A stretch of DNA of 64,000 nucleotides from Bacillota bacterium (GCA_023460795.1 JAEWPC010000035.1:186001-250000); one strand, 5' to 3'. Numbered from the stretch's first letter, positions 16,563 to 25,312 are shown. Made by a program: numbers and translations. Notes: a model not told the origin generated them from the sequence alone.

Positions 16563-17348
16563 GTGACGTTCAGCCGAAATAACCGAATAGAGAGGAGGGG
16601 GCGAATCGGTGGGCGAAGAAGATGGCTTCTTCGCGATTGGAGAAAGATCGGAGCGATGACCGCCATGGTAATCGGACTTGCCGCGGCGCCGATACAGGTC
16701 TCCGCGTCGGGCGCGAGTCCCGCTGCCGCAACGCAGGTTACCGTCGGAACGCTGCCGCTGCTCGCGGCGCTTGGTCTCGGTATCGCGGCGGCCGTCGGGG
16801 CCGTTATCGCTTTTCTGCAGATGACAGCCAGAGGCAAAGCGATGAGCGGACAACATCGGGCCGCCGCTAACGACGAAGACGAAGACCAGAACGAAGCCTA
16901 TGCGGAGACGTTCGAGGAAGAGTCGGCGTCCGCGCCCGAGTATGAAGAGGATCCATTAACGGACTATACGATTCCGATCACGAGAATCCTGAATATGCCC
17001 GGCACGGCGATGCCCGCACATGACGGCGAGCCAAGGTTGTGCGGCATCGTAGGAGAGCATGCGGGAGCGAGCTATAAGCTGGATCGCCGGCTTCTGATCG
17101 GCCGAGACGCAGGGCAATGCGGCGTCGTGTTTCCTTATGAAGCGGGAGAAGTAAGCCGCAGGCATTGCACGGTAAGATACGTCCCGGAGGAGCAGATCTT
17201 CCTGCTGGAGGATCACGGGTCCTCTAACGGCACGTTCCTCGAGAGCGGCGTCCGGCTGGAACCTGGCAAACAGTACGAGCTCCGGGACGGCGACCGTTTC
17301 TCCCTGTCGGGCGCGTCCCATTCCTTCGAAGTAAGGGCTGGCGGTTGA
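16563..17348 (+). CDS. Membrane-anchored FHA-domain protein
   Basis: A 261-residue protein whose C-terminal 90 residues form a forkhead-associated domain, which binds phosphothreonine peptides: LDRRLLIGRD, the core EVSRRHCTVR and DHGSSNGTFLESG are all intact. The N-terminal part has a short basic segment, a signal-like hydrophobic helix (MTAMVIGLAAAPIQVSASG) and a second helix rich in Ala/Gly, then an acidic linker. It is therefore probably membrane-bound with the FHA domain in the cytoplasm (inference). GTG 16563 is chosen because GGAGG lies eight bases upstream; the same frame is open back to 16416, across the promoter. No Ser/Thr kinase is nearby. Confidence 0.8.
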   Translation: MTFSRNNRIERRGRIGGRRRWLLRDWRKIGAMTAMVIGLAAAPIQVSASGASPAAATQVTVGTLPLLAALGLGIAAAVGAVIAFLQMTARGKAMSGQHRAAANDEDEDQNEAYAETFEEESASAPEYEEDPLTDYTIPITRILNMPGTAMPAHDGEPRLCGIVGEHAGASYKLDRRLLIGRDAGQCGVVFPYEAGEVSRRHCTVRYVPEEQIFLLEDHGSSNGTFLESGVRLEPGKQYELRDGDRFSLSGASHSFEVRAGG

Positions 17349-17394
17349 AGCGAGCCCGGGCCGCATATAGGCCACCCAAATCCCAAGGTTTATC

Positions 17395-17423
17395 TTTAAC
17401 ACCTGTCCGTTAAATGGTATAAT
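17395..17423 (+). promoter_or_regulatory. Sigma-A-type promoter of the 62-residue protein gene
   Basis: TTTAAC at 17395-17400, a 17-base spacer and a perfect TATAAT at 17418-17423. The transcript would have a leader of about 140 bases. Confidence 0.55.
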
Positions 17424-17442
17424 CAGAAAATGCAGGATATTT

Positions 17443-17560
17443 AAGCCGCAGGCATGCGGCAGCGAAATTGACGAAGGTGAAAGTTGAACCCGAATGGGTT
17501 CTCCGGGTGGAGCAACACAAGATCCGCTCCGGGAGCAAGCTTGCCCGGAATCCATTCCGC
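17443..17560 (+). other. Leader with several short hairpins, function unknown
   Basis: Short inverted repeats follow one another: GCCGCA-GGCA-TGCGGC, AACCC-GAAT-GGGTT, GGAGC with a later GCTCC, and GGGAGCAAGCTTGCCC. The leader may be structured or regulatory, but it matches no riboswitch I recognise. Confidence 0.3.
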
Positions 17561-17574
17561 TGGGAGGGAATTGC

Positions 17575-17763
17575 ATGGCCAAACGCAGCCACAACGAAGT
17601 TCAGGAAAGTTTGCGAGAACTGACTAGAATTTTCCGCCCCAAGGATCCGCGCAAATTCGTTAAGGATTACATCCGCAAGTACAGAATTACCGGAGGATAT
17701 GAAGACGAATTGACCGTCATCGTGGAACGCGAGCTGGTCAAGTTAAATACGCCCGCATCTTAG
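17575..17763 (+). CDS. Small basic protein of 62 residues, unknown function
   Basis: I do not recognise a named family. The 62 residues are charged and probably helical, with no signal or membrane segment: MAKRSHNEVQESLREL, then RKFVKDYIRKYRITGGYEDE and a C-terminal IVERELVKLNTPAS. The gene has its own promoter, a clear ribosome site (GGGAGG, seven bases before ATG) and its own terminator, so it looks like a real single-gene unit. The same frame runs upstream to 17494 but without a ribosome site. Confidence 0.75.
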   Translation: MAKRSHNEVQESLRELTRIFRPKDPRKFVKDYIRKYRITGGYEDELTVIVERELVKLNTPAS

Positions 17764-17778
17764 CCTAGTACGAGCGCT

Positions 17779-17828
17779 GAACCGGCAATCCGAGACCTTA
17801 AGGTCTTGCGATTGACGGTTCTTTTTTT
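17779..17828 (+). terminator. Rho-independent terminator after the 62-residue protein gene
   Basis: A long interrupted stem: GAACCG, CAATC and AGACC pair with GGTCT, GATTG and CGGTTC around a TTAA loop, followed by TTTTTTT. Confidence 0.9.
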
Positions 17829-17898
17829 CGCGAGGGAAGCCCGTCCTGCGCTAGCTCGCGCATACAATAATGGCAAGAATCATGGAGGAGGGGATGCG

Positions 17899-18660
17899 GT
17901 GGGTAAAGTCAGACAGGCGATTCCGATCCGGCCTCGGGACGAGATCGTCCAGATGGCCGCCGCCGGCAGATTGGCTTCGGAGCTTCGGCACGAGCTGGGG
18001 CGTAGAGTGAGACCGGGGATAACGACGCTGGAGCTAGACGCGTTCGCCGATCAATTCATGCGGGAACGCGGCGCCTATCCGGCGCAAAAAGGATTCCACG
18101 GTTATCCTTACGCGATCTGCGCCGCCGTGAACGATTGCGTGTGCCACGGTTTGCCCGACGAGAGGGAATTGCGTAACGGAGACCTCGTCACGCTCGACTT
18201 CGTCGTGGAGTTGAACGGTTGGATGGCGGATACGGCATGGACCTATGCGGTCGGTACAGTCGCTCCGGAGCACGAACGGTTGCAAGCCGCCGCATACCGC
18301 GCGATGATGAACGGAATCGAGCAAGCAAGACCGAGAAGAACGCTAGGAGATATCGCGGAGGAGGTGCGATTGGTCGCGGAGCCTGGCCCGTACGGCGTGA
18401 TCAGCCAATTCGGAGGACACGGCATCGGGAGATCGATGCACGAGCCCCCGGAAGTTCCGTTCGTCGGAGAGCCGGGCAAGGGTGTCCGTCTAAAGGAAGG
18501 AATGGTCATCACGATAGAGCCGATGCTAACGATCGGCCCTCCTGAAATTTATATAAAGGAAGACGGGTGGTCGATTATGACGGAAAAGGGCGGCTGGGCC
18601 GCCCAATTCGAGCATACGGTCGCGATTACGGCGGAAGGGCCGCTTGTCTTGACGCAATGA
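17899..18660 (+). CDS. map: Methionine aminopeptidase, type I
   Basis: Removes the N-terminal methionine from nascent proteins; a two-metal enzyme. The 253 residues match type I. The metal ligands can be placed: Asp in LVTLDFVVELN, Asp in GWMADTAW, His in QFGGHGIGRSMHEPP, Glu in MVITIEPML and Glu in QFEHTVAIT; the substrate His is in CVCHGLPDE. GTG 17899 is chosen because GGAGGAGGGG lies just upstream; the frame extends back to 17806 through the preceding terminator. It is a single gene, and an additional MAP elsewhere in the genome would be normal for bacilli. Confidence 0.92.
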   Translation: MGKVRQAIPIRPRDEIVQMAAAGRLASELRHELGRRVRPGITTLELDAFADQFMRERGAYPAQKGFHGYPYAICAAVNDCVCHGLPDERELRNGDLVTLDFVVELNGWMADTAWTYAVGTVAPEHERLQAAAYRAMMNGIEQARPRRTLGDIAEEVRLVAEPGPYGVISQFGGHGIGRSMHEPPEVPFVGEPGKGVRLKEGMVITIEPMLTIGPPEIYIKEDGWSIMTEKGGWAAQFEHTVAITAEGPLVLTQ

Positions 18661-18664
18661 GCCG

Positions 18665-19390
18665 TTAGCGATTCGGCTGCTTCTGATCCACCGGGGTCAG
18701 AGGCAGCGGAATCGCGTTGCCGTGCCCGAATACGTATTGGACCAGCGTATTAAACCGCGGAGTAAGAGCGGACAAGTCCTTATGAGCCCAAGCGGCTTTG
18801 GCGTATTCGAGCGATTGGTTCACCCACTCCCGGTTCGCCGATATATGGACTTCCTGAACGCGTTGGTGCATATCGCGTACCGTGTTGCCGATGACTTGCC
18901 GCAGCTCCGTGGACAGGTCCTCCCCGTCTTTATGGGTAAAATACGAGTTGTACGGCGTCGCGACTTGGCGGTTGTCCCACTTGGAGCTGCCGTTCTGGAC
19001 GTTGTATACGCCTTCGGTCGTTCCGGTGTTATCCTGCTCTCTGCCTTTCATGCCGCCGCGCGCTCTGGTTCCGGTGGCGGACCAGTCGGTCATGATGGCT
19101 ACATAGGCGTTCTTGTCCGTTAGGAACACCATGGACGTGTTGATGCCCGGAAGCGACGCGACTTTATTAGAGATTGCCGAACTGTATTCGAAATATCGAT
19201 TGTCGTGCTGTCTCGGATCTCCGGTTTCGTCGCCGTACGAGCGCACGTGAAGCATTTTCGGGTCGCCCGAGGATCGGCTTGCGTAATCGTAATTGCTCTT
19301 CTGATAATGGCTTTTGTAGTTACAGGCAGTCATCGAAGCCACCATTAGGATGGCGCTTAATAAAGCGAATAAGCGGCGAGATGAAACCAT
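18665..19390 (-). CDS. YhcN/YlaJ-family sporulation lipoprotein
   Basis: Lipoprotein of 241 residues: positively charged start, hydrophobic helix and lipobox SMTAC (Cys23). The family domain follows, with VASLPGINTSMVFLTDKNAYVAIM in the middle and VHISANREWVNQSLEYAKAAW near the C terminus. B. subtilis YhcN and YlaJ are forespore or spore-membrane lipoproteins, so this supports a spore-forming host. ATG 19390 is chosen because GGGAGGG lies eight bases upstream. It converges with map, and their ends are five bases apart. Confidence 0.82.
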   Translation of the reverse strand: MVSSRRLFALLSAILMVASMTACNYKSHYQKSNYDYASRSSGDPKMLHVRSYGDETGDPRQHDNRYFEYSSAISNKVASLPGINTSMVFLTDKNAYVAIMTDWSATGTRARGGMKGREQDNTGTTEGVYNVQNGSSKWDNRQVATPYNSYFTHKDGEDLSTELRQVIGNTVRDMHQRVQEVHISANREWVNQSLEYAKAAWAHKDLSALTPRFNTLVQYVFGHGNAIPLPLTPVDQKQPNR

Positions 19391-19526
19391 TCCACAATCC
19401 CTCCCATTAATCGTCCGCGGCGGGTACGCATTAGAACTCATGAATAGCGTTTACCGCTGGCGGAAAACTATGCGGCACGAACATACATAAAACCAGGTTG
19501 GAATGGCAAAAAGAGAAGAGACGGAA

Positions 19527-19560
19527 CAATTGCGGGCGTTGTCGAAACGACTCGCAATTG
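19527..19560. promoter_or_regulatory. Nested dyad in the gap upstream of ctaC
   Basis: CAATTGCG at 19527 pairs with CGCAATTG at 19553, and GTCG-AAA-CGAC lies inside. No T run follows on the plus strand. It lies in the 429-base gap between the sporulation lipoprotein and ctaC, which otherwise holds the ctaC promoter region and no gene that I can see. Confidence 0.35.
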
Positions 19561-19653
19561 AAAAGTCGGATGGGGGTCGGGACGCGCTCCCGAAGCTTTC
19601 GCCGAAGTTCAAAATCCCTACAGCGGCAACGATTTTGACAGTTTTGAGAACAA

Positions 19654-19674
19654 TTTGTGAACTGTCCTGTGAAC
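19654..19674 (+). promoter_or_regulatory. Two ResD-like sites upstream of ctaC
   Basis: TTTGTGAAC (19654-19662) and CCTGTGAAC (19666-19674) are direct repeats 12 bases apart. The first matches the B. subtilis ResD consensus TTTGTGAAT at eight of nine positions. ResDE controls respiration genes, including the cta genes, in B. subtilis. The pair ends immediately before the -35 box, a typical activator position. The outer dyad GACAGTT (19638) / AACTGTC (19660) overlaps it. Confidence 0.45.
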
Positions 19675-19675
19675 A

Positions 19676-19705
19676 TTGACAACAAGGCGGAACAATCTTT
19701 ATATT
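19676..19705 (+). promoter_or_regulatory. Promoter of the cta operon
   Basis: A perfect -35 TTGACA at 19676-19681 with TTATAT (17-base spacer) or TATATT (18) as the -10. A second TTGACA at 19635 has no clear -10. Confidence 0.6.
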
Positions 19706-19819
19706 TATTAGAGTGCTTGAAGAGCGTTAGTTGTAAGGTACCAGCATCCGAGTACATATAGATGGCGCGAAAGAGCTACATAACAACGCGATCTATGAAA
19801 ACGTCAAATTGGGGTTGAT

Positions 19820-20866
19820 ATGATGAATCGGTGGCACGTAATGAAACGACTGCTTCCGCTGACGGCGATTTTCATGCTGATTTTGTCGGCGTGCGGAAGA
19901 AAAGACCTCTCTACCCTGAACCCGCAAGGGCCCGTGGCTGAGACGCAATACGATTTGATGAAACTGTCCATTGGCATTATGACTTTGGTCGTCGTCGTTG
20001 TATTTGCCATCTGTATTTACGTCTTGATCAAGTTCCGCCGCCGCAAAGGCGACAAGACGATTCCGAAGCAAGTCGAAGGCAATCACACGCTCGAGATTAT
20101 CTGGACCGTGATTCCGCTCGTATTGCTTCTCATTCTCGGCGTTCCGACCATCCAGCACGTGTTCGGACTCGCGAAAGACTATTCGGACGACAAGAGCGCC
20201 GTTCACGTCAAAGTGACGGCACACCAATATTGGTGGGAATTCGAATATACGGATTACGGCATTACGACCGCTCAAGAATTGATCGTGCCTACCGGCAAAA
20301 AAGTTCAATTCGAGTTAACGGCAGCGGACGTTAAACACTCGTTCTGGATTCCTGCAATCGGCGGCAAGATGGACACGAACCCGGGAATGACCAACAACAT
20401 GTATTTGGAATTCCCGAGTGAAGGCGTGTTCCGCGGCAAATGCGCCGAGCTTTGCGGACCTTCCCACGCGTTGATGGATTTCAAAGCGAAAGCCGTTAGC
20501 CAGGATTCGTTCGATCGCTGGTTATCCGCGATGAAAGCGCCGGCTGCGATGCCAGCAGATCCTGAGGTTGCGGATACGTTCACCAACCAATGCTTGTCCT
20601 GCCATGCGGTAGGCGAACAAGGCGGCAACTCCGCTCCGAACTTGACCGGCGTCGGCGGTCGCCAGACGATCGCGGGTATTCTGTACAACTCCGACGTCGT
20701 AGCCGATCCTGAGAAGGAAGACAAGACGACGGTGGAGAACCTGCACGATTGGATTTCCGATCCGCAGAAAGTGAAACCGGGCAATACGATGCCTCAAGTC
20801 GACCTGACGCCAGAGCAGATCGATGGAATCGCCAAGTACTTGGCGGGATACAAACTCGATTACTAA
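19820..20866 (+). CDS. ctaC: Cytochrome c oxidase subunit II with fused cytochrome c (caa3 type)
   Basis: Electron-entry subunit of the caa3 oxidase, 348 residues. A lipoprotein-type signal (LILSAC), two membrane helices, then the cupredoxin domain with the CuA ligands in CAELCGPSHALM. After about residue 250 follows a covalently bound cytochrome c domain with CLSCHAVG and axial Met in NTMPQVDL. The fused cytochrome defines the caa3 type of Bacillus. ATG 19820 has only a weak GGGG ribosome site; ATG 19841 in frame is the alternative. It is first in the ctaCDEFG operon. Confidence 0.95.
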   Translation: MMNRWHVMKRLLPLTAIFMLILSACGRKDLSTLNPQGPVAETQYDLMKLSIGIMTLVVVVVFAICIYVLIKFRRRKGDKTIPKQVEGNHTLEIIWTVIPLVLLLILGVPTIQHVFGLAKDYSDDKSAVHVKVTAHQYWWEFEYTDYGITTAQELIVPTGKKVQFELTAADVKHSFWIPAIGGKMDTNPGMTNNMYLEFPSEGVFRGKCAELCGPSHALMDFKAKAVSQDSFDRWLSAMKAPAAMPADPEVADTFTNQCLSCHAVGEQGGNSAPNLTGVGGRQTIAGILYNSDVVADPEKEDKTTVENLHDWISDPQKVKPGNTMPQVDLTPEQIDGIAKYLAGYKLDY

Positions 20867-20903
20867 CACTAATCATGCGGGAACTTGAAGGGGGTACGCG
20901 GTC

Positions 20904-22757
20904 TTGTCTGCACATGCACACGCGCATAAGGTCAAGCGTTATACGGGCTTGATGGATTGGCTGACGACCGTCGACCATAAGAAGATCGGCATTCTGTACA
21001 TGATTGCAGGTTTGTTCTTCTTCCTGATCGGCGGCTTGGAAGCGATCTTGATCCGGGTTCAATTGATGAAACCGATGAATGACGTCGTTTCCGCTGACAC
21101 ATTCAACGAATTGATTACGATGCACGGCACCACGATGATTTTCCTTGCGGCGATGCCGCTCTTGTTCGCTGTCATGAACGCGGTTATTCCGCTTCAGATC
21201 GGCGCAAGGGACGTCGCCTTCCCTTTCCTGAACGCCCTCGGCTTCTGGACGTTCTTCTTCGGGGGATTGCTGCTGAACCTGAGCTGGTTCGCCGGTTCGG
21301 TTCCGGATGCGGGATGGACTTCCTACGTTCCGCTCGCCGGACCCACGTATAATGGGGATCACGGCGTAGATTACTACGTCATCGGTCTCCAGATCGCGGG
21401 TATCGGTACGCTTCTCGGGGGCATTAACTTCATGGCGACGATCATCAACATGCGCGCGCCGGGCATGTCCTTCATGCGCATGCCGATGTTCACTTGGGCG
21501 ATCTTCATTACGTCCGCGCTGATCGTATTCGCATTCCCTGTCCTTACGGTAGGCCTCGTTGCCTTGATGTTCGACCGGTTGTTCGAAGCGAACTTCTTCG
21601 AATCGGGCAACGGCGGTAACGAAGTGTTGTGGGAACATATCTTCTGGGTATTCGGTCACCCCGAAGTATACATTCTGATCGTACCGGCGTTCGGCATCAT
21701 CTCCGAAATCGTCAGCACGTTCTCCCGCAAGCGCCTGTTCGGCTACAGTTCGATGGTGTTCGCGACCGTATTGATCGCCTTCCTCGGCTTCATGGTATGG
21801 GCTCACCATATGTTCACCGTAGGTCTTGGACCGGTAGCTAACGCGCTGTTCTCCATCGCGACGATGTTGATCGCCGTACCGACCGGGGTTAAGATCTTCA
21901 ACTGGCTGTTCACGCTGTGGGGCGGTTCGATCCGATTCACGACGGCAAGCTTGTTCGCGATCGGATTCATTCCGACGTTCGTAATGGGCGGCGTAACGGG
22001 CGTTATGCTTGCATCCGCTCCGGCCGACTTCCAATATCACGACAGCTACTTCGTAGTCGCTCACTTCCACTACGTTATCGTAGGCGGTTTGATCTTCGGT
22101 ATTTTCGCCGGCTTGCACTACTGGTGGCCGAAGATGTTCGGACGCATGCTTAACGAAGGACTCGGCAAGATAACGTTCTGGACGTTCTTCACGGGCTTCC
22201 ACTTGACGTTCTTCGTTCAACACTTCCTTGGCTTGCTGGGCATGCCGCGCCGCGTATTCACGTATCTGCCTAACCAAGGCTTCGATACGATGAACTTGAT
22301 CAGTACGATCGGCGCATTCTTGATGGGTATCGGCACGATCGCTTTCTTGCTCAACATCTTCATTACGTGGGCTAAACCGCGCAATGCGGCTGCGGATGCA
22401 TGGGAAGACGGCCGTACGCTGGAGTGGACGATTCCTTCTCCGCCTCCGGAGTACAACTTCAAACAAACTCCGCTCGTTCGCGGATACGACGCTTGGTGGA
22501 AAGAGAAGATGGACGGCAACACGGCTATGACGCCTGCCGAACCGGTAGGTCCGATCCATATGCCATCGCCTTCGATCATTCCACTCGTTATGAGTATCGG
22601 ATTGTTCATCGCGGGATACGGATTCATGTACGACAATCTGATTGTCGCTGGAGTCGGACTGCTGATTACGTTCGGTGGCATGTTCTTCCGTTCCGTATTC
22701 GATGATCACGGCTTCCATATCGAGCCGGAAGATCAGGATAAGGGGGTACACGCATGA
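20904..22757 (+). CDS. ctaD: Cytochrome c oxidase subunit I
   Basis: Catalytic heme-copper subunit, 617 residues and about 12 to 14 membrane helices. The ligands and channel residues are present: TMHGTTMIF, the His-Tyr pair in VFGHPEVYI (its Glu marks an A1-type D channel), WAHHMFTVG for CuB and VAHFHYVIVGG for the hemes. It starts at TTG 20904, preceded by GAAGGGGGT; no ATG is suitably placed. The gene overlaps ctaE by four bases. Confidence 0.96.
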   Translation: MSAHAHAHKVKRYTGLMDWLTTVDHKKIGILYMIAGLFFFLIGGLEAILIRVQLMKPMNDVVSADTFNELITMHGTTMIFLAAMPLLFAVMNAVIPLQIGARDVAFPFLNALGFWTFFFGGLLLNLSWFAGSVPDAGWTSYVPLAGPTYNGDHGVDYYVIGLQIAGIGTLLGGINFMATIINMRAPGMSFMRMPMFTWAIFITSALIVFAFPVLTVGLVALMFDRLFEANFFESGNGGNEVLWEHIFWVFGHPEVYILIVPAFGIISEIVSTFSRKRLFGYSSMVFATVLIAFLGFMVWAHHMFTVGLGPVANALFSIATMLIAVPTGVKIFNWLFTLWGGSIRFTTASLFAIGFIPTFVMGGVTGVMLASAPADFQYHDSYFVVAHFHYVIVGGLIFGIFAGLHYWWPKMFGRMLNEGLGKITFWTFFTGFHLTFFVQHFLGLLGMPRRVFTYLPNQGFDTMNLISTIGAFLMGIGTIAFLLNIFITWAKPRNAAADAWEDGRTLEWTIPSPPPEYNFKQTPLVRGYDAWWKEKMDGNTAMTPAEPVGPIHMPSPSIIPLVMSIGLFIAGYGFMYDNLIVAGVGLLITFGGMFFRSVFDDHGFHIEPEDQDKGVHA

Positions 22758-23368
22758 GCGCACACGATCACGCAGAAGAACTTCCGCATCAGCCGGAGAC
22801 GGCAACGTTAGAAGGCCGCAACAAAATTCTAGGCTTCTGGATTTTCCTCGGGGCGGAAACCGTCCTGTTCGGTACTTTGTTCTCCGCGTTCCTGGCTTTG
22901 CGTCATAATGTCATGGATGGCCCGCATCCGTCCGAGCTGTTCCAGCTTCCGATGGTATTCGCGGCTACGATGATCTTACTTACGTCCAGCTTGACGAGCG
23001 TATTCGCCGTACAAGCGCTGCACTCCCATAAGAAGAACGCGATGGTCGGTTGGCTGATCGTCACGATCTTGCTAGGCCTCGGCTTCTTGGGACTAGAAAT
23101 TTACGAATTCAGCGAGTACGTTCATGAAGGTCACGGATTCACGACAAGCGCATTCAGCTCTTCCTTCTACACGCTTGTCGGCTTCCACGGCGCGCACGTT
23201 GCGTTCGGGGTACTGTGGATCGGATTGTTGATTCTGCAAATTTTCAAAAAAGGTCTTACGACCGTAACGGCACCGAAGATCTATGTTTCGGCCATTTACT
23301 GGCACTTTATCGACGTCGTATGGGTATTCATCTTCACCGTTGTGTACCTGATGGGAAAGGTGGGCTAA
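22754..23368 (+). CDS. ctaE: Cytochrome c oxidase subunit III
   Basis: Membrane subunit of 204 residues, with the bacterial five-helix form. Conserved segments are FWIFLGAETVLFGTLFSAFLAL, SSFYTLVGFHGAHVAFG and the C-terminal YWHFIDVVWVFIFTVVYLMG. Its ATG overlaps the ctaD stop, indicating coupled translation, and GGGGGTA precedes it. Confidence 0.95.
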   Translation: MSAHDHAEELPHQPETATLEGRNKILGFWIFLGAETVLFGTLFSAFLALRHNVMDGPHPSELFQLPMVFAATMILLTSSLTSVFAVQALHSHKKNAMVGWLIVTILLGLGFLGLEIYEFSEYVHEGHGFTTSAFSSSFYTLVGFHGAHVAFGVLWIGLLILQIFKKGLTTVTAPKIYVSAIYWHFIDVVWVFIFTVVYLMGKVG

Positions 23369-23372
23369 TCGC

Positions 23373-23690
23373 ATGTCGAGCAACCATTCCGCTACCGGCG
23401 AACAAGCGAAGCGCCATAGAACGGAAGGGCCAAAGAAGCACGTTGTGGCCTTCGTTATGTCCCTTGCGCTTACGATTATCGCTTTCGCGGCGGTAGCCTC
23501 GGGCGAGATCAACACCACGTTCACGTACATCATTCTCGTGGGCATGGCCATCCTTCAAGTTTTCGTTCAAATGGCATTCTGGATGCACATGAAGGATCGT
23601 GGTCATCTATTCCCGATCATCGCGATCATAGCCGGCGTAATCGTCGTATTCACAATGGTTATCATGGCGTCTTATTGGGTATGGTGGTAA
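23373..23690 (+). CDS. ctaF: Cytochrome c oxidase subunit IV
   Basis: Small accessory subunit of 105 residues with a charged N terminus and three membrane helices (HVVAFVMSLALTIIAFAAVAS; YIILVGMAILQVFVQMAFWMH; IAIIAGVIVVFTMVIMASYW), typical of the COX4-like family. It starts four bases after ctaE. A terminator follows, so ctaG may be transcribed at a lower level. Confidence 0.93.
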   Translation: MSSNHSATGEQAKRHRTEGPKKHVVAFVMSLALTIIAFAAVASGEINTTFTYIILVGMAILQVFVQMAFWMHMKDRGHLFPIIAIIAGVIVVFTMVIMASYWVWW

Positions 23691-23705
23691 TAAGGATTTG
23701 AATCG

Positions 23706-23741
23706 AAGAGAGGCGGGCCACAAGTCCGACCTCTCTTTTTT
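23706..23741 (+). terminator. Rho-independent terminator between ctaF and ctaG
   Basis: AAGAGAGG pairs with CCTCTCTT, with an inner CGG/CCG contact, followed by TTTTTT. Partial read-through would set a lower level of the assembly gene ctaG. Confidence 0.85.
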
Positions 23742-23778
23742 CACGGAGTGGATGTGTTCCCGAAAGGAGGTTATCGGA

Positions 23779-24672
23779 ATGTGGGGTTTGGAATACTTCT
23801 CGTTCAGCGACGTGTGGAGTCCTGTGTTCATGGTATTCATAATGGCGGTTATCCTCCTGTATGCGTTCATCGTCGGACCGTGGAGAGACCGCTTCGAAGG
23901 AAATGCGCCGGTATCGCTCAGCCGTAAACTTAGCTTTATTCTGGCGGCTGTCCTTCTCTACTTAACGATGGGCGGACCGCTTGATCTAATGGGACATCTG
24001 ATGTTTACGTTCCATATGACGAATATGGCGGTAGCTTATATGCTAGCTCCACCGTTCCTGCTCTATGGCATTCCCGATTGGTTATGGCGCAGCATGTTCA
24101 GAGCTAGGTTCTGGCGGATTTTCCGTTTTCTCATGAACCCGATTTTCTGTCTGGGATTTTTCGTTCTCCTGTTCTCGTTCTACCACATGCCGGACAATCA
24201 CGACTGGATCATGACGCATTTTACGGTGCACAGATTGTTCTATATCGCTTTGTTCATTTCGTCCGTCATGATGTGGTGGCACGTGTTCCTGCCGGTTCAG
24301 GAATGGCGCCGAATGTCCCCGTTGCTTACGCTGTTGTACATTTTCCTCGGGGGATTGCTGCTGACGCCGGCGTGCGCGATGATCATTTTCGCGGAGAATC
24401 CGCTGTTCGCGGTCTATAACGATCCCGAAGTATGGACGAAGGCGATGGGATATTGCATGTCCGGCGATCCTGCCGAATTACTCAGCCGGTTCGACGGTCC
24501 AGCGTTCTTCAACATGATGAGCGGGCACGATGACCAGCAGCTGGGCGGCATCGTCATGAAGCTGCTGCAGGAGTTCGTCAACGCCGCGGCGCTGTATATC
24601 GTGTTCATGCAATGGTTTCGCAAGGAGCGCGCGAAAGAGGACGAGCCCGGTCTTGAACCGCAGCTTGGATAA
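23779..24672 (+). CDS. ctaG: CtaG, caa3 oxidase assembly membrane protein
   Basis: Polytopic membrane protein of 297 residues (about seven helices) of the caa3_CtaG family, needed in B. subtilis for formation of active caa3 oxidase, probably in copper handling. Family features are MGGPLDLMGHLMFTFHMTNM and SFYHMPDNHDW, both His/Met-rich. ATG 23779 is chosen because AAAGGAGG lies about ten bases upstream; the same frame extends to 23698 across the terminator. Confidence 0.93.
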   Translation: MWGLEYFSFSDVWSPVFMVFIMAVILLYAFIVGPWRDRFEGNAPVSLSRKLSFILAAVLLYLTMGGPLDLMGHLMFTFHMTNMAVAYMLAPPFLLYGIPDWLWRSMFRARFWRIFRFLMNPIFCLGFFVLLFSFYHMPDNHDWIMTHFTVHRLFYIALFISSVMMWWHVFLPVQEWRRMSPLLTLLYIFLGGLLLTPACAMIIFAENPLFAVYNDPEVWTKAMGYCMSGDPAELLSRFDGPAFFNMMSGHDDQQLGGIVMKLLQEFVNAAALYIVFMQWFRKERAKEDEPGLEPQLG

Positions 24673-24711
24673 CGCGCGGTATGAACAATGTGTGACGCCT
24701 GCGCCGAAACG

Positions 24712-24740
24712 TTGAATTGGAAGTGGACGGCAGGTACAAT
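24712..24740 (+). promoter_or_regulatory. Promoter of ctaM
   Basis: TTGAAT at 24712-24717, a 17-base spacer and TACAAT at 24735-24740, about 50 bases before the ATG. Confidence 0.55.
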
Positions 24741-24792
24741 AAAATTTAGCTATGCAGTTCATTGACGATGCGATGGAGCAGGTGACGACCAC

Positions 24793-25254
24793 ATGTCTTT
24801 GTACGATGTTTTCCCGATGATTAGCACGAGCTTTATCGCACTAAGCGCGATTCTAGTCGCAATCGGCTGGCGGTTGATTATTAAGGGCAAGCGGCAAGCG
24901 CACGAGCGGACGATGCTGGCGGCAGCGGTGGCCGCAACGCTATTCTTCATTATTTACGTGTCGCGGACGATTTTCGTCGGCAATACGACGTTCAACGGCC
25001 CGGAAAGCTTGAAGACGGTCTACTTGATCTTCTTGCTGTTCCACATCGTGCTCGCGACGGTCGCGGCGGTGTTCGGGATTACGACGCTGACGCTCGCGTT
25101 CCGCAAGAGCTTCGCCAAGCACCGGCAATGGGGCCGCAAGACGGCAGTCATCTGGTTCGCGACCGCGATTACGGGCATTACGGTATATGTACTCTTATAC
25201 CTGTGCTACCCGGGCGGCCATACGAAACCGGTCATCGACGCGATTTTCGGGTAA
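24793..25254 (+). CDS. ctaM: DUF420 membrane protein, CtaM/YozB-like
   Basis: A 153-residue protein with four membrane helices and the DUF420 pattern: TSFIALSAILVAIGWRLIIKGKRQAHERTML, LLFHIVLATVAAVFGI and the C-terminal VYVLLYLCYPGG. CtaM of Staphylococcus is required for an active heme-copper oxidase, which fits the position just after ctaCDEFG. It has its own promoter and a strong terminator. ATG 24793 follows GGAGCAGGTG. Confidence 0.85.
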   Translation: MSLYDVFPMISTSFIALSAILVAIGWRLIIKGKRQAHERTMLAAAVAATLFFIIYVSRTIFVGNTTFNGPESLKTVYLIFLLFHIVLATVAAVFGITTLTLAFRKSFAKHRQWGRKTAVIWFATAITGITVYVLLYLCYPGGHTKPVIDAIFG

Positions 25255-25260
25255 TGAATA

Positions 25261-25312
25261 AGGGGTGTCCCAACAGTCATGGTTAACGACTAAGGGACAC
25301 CCCTGTTTCTTT
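25261..25312 (+). terminator. Rho-independent terminator after ctaM
   Basis: AGGGGTGTCCC (25261-25271) pairs perfectly with GGGACACCCCT (25294-25304), followed by GTTTCTTT. Confidence 0.88.

Noticed and set aside
20580..22805. 741-codon open frame antisense to ctaC and ctaD
   Set aside because: It covers a well-conserved oxidase subunit, is highly charged without a recognisable domain, and is explained by codon bias of the sense strand.
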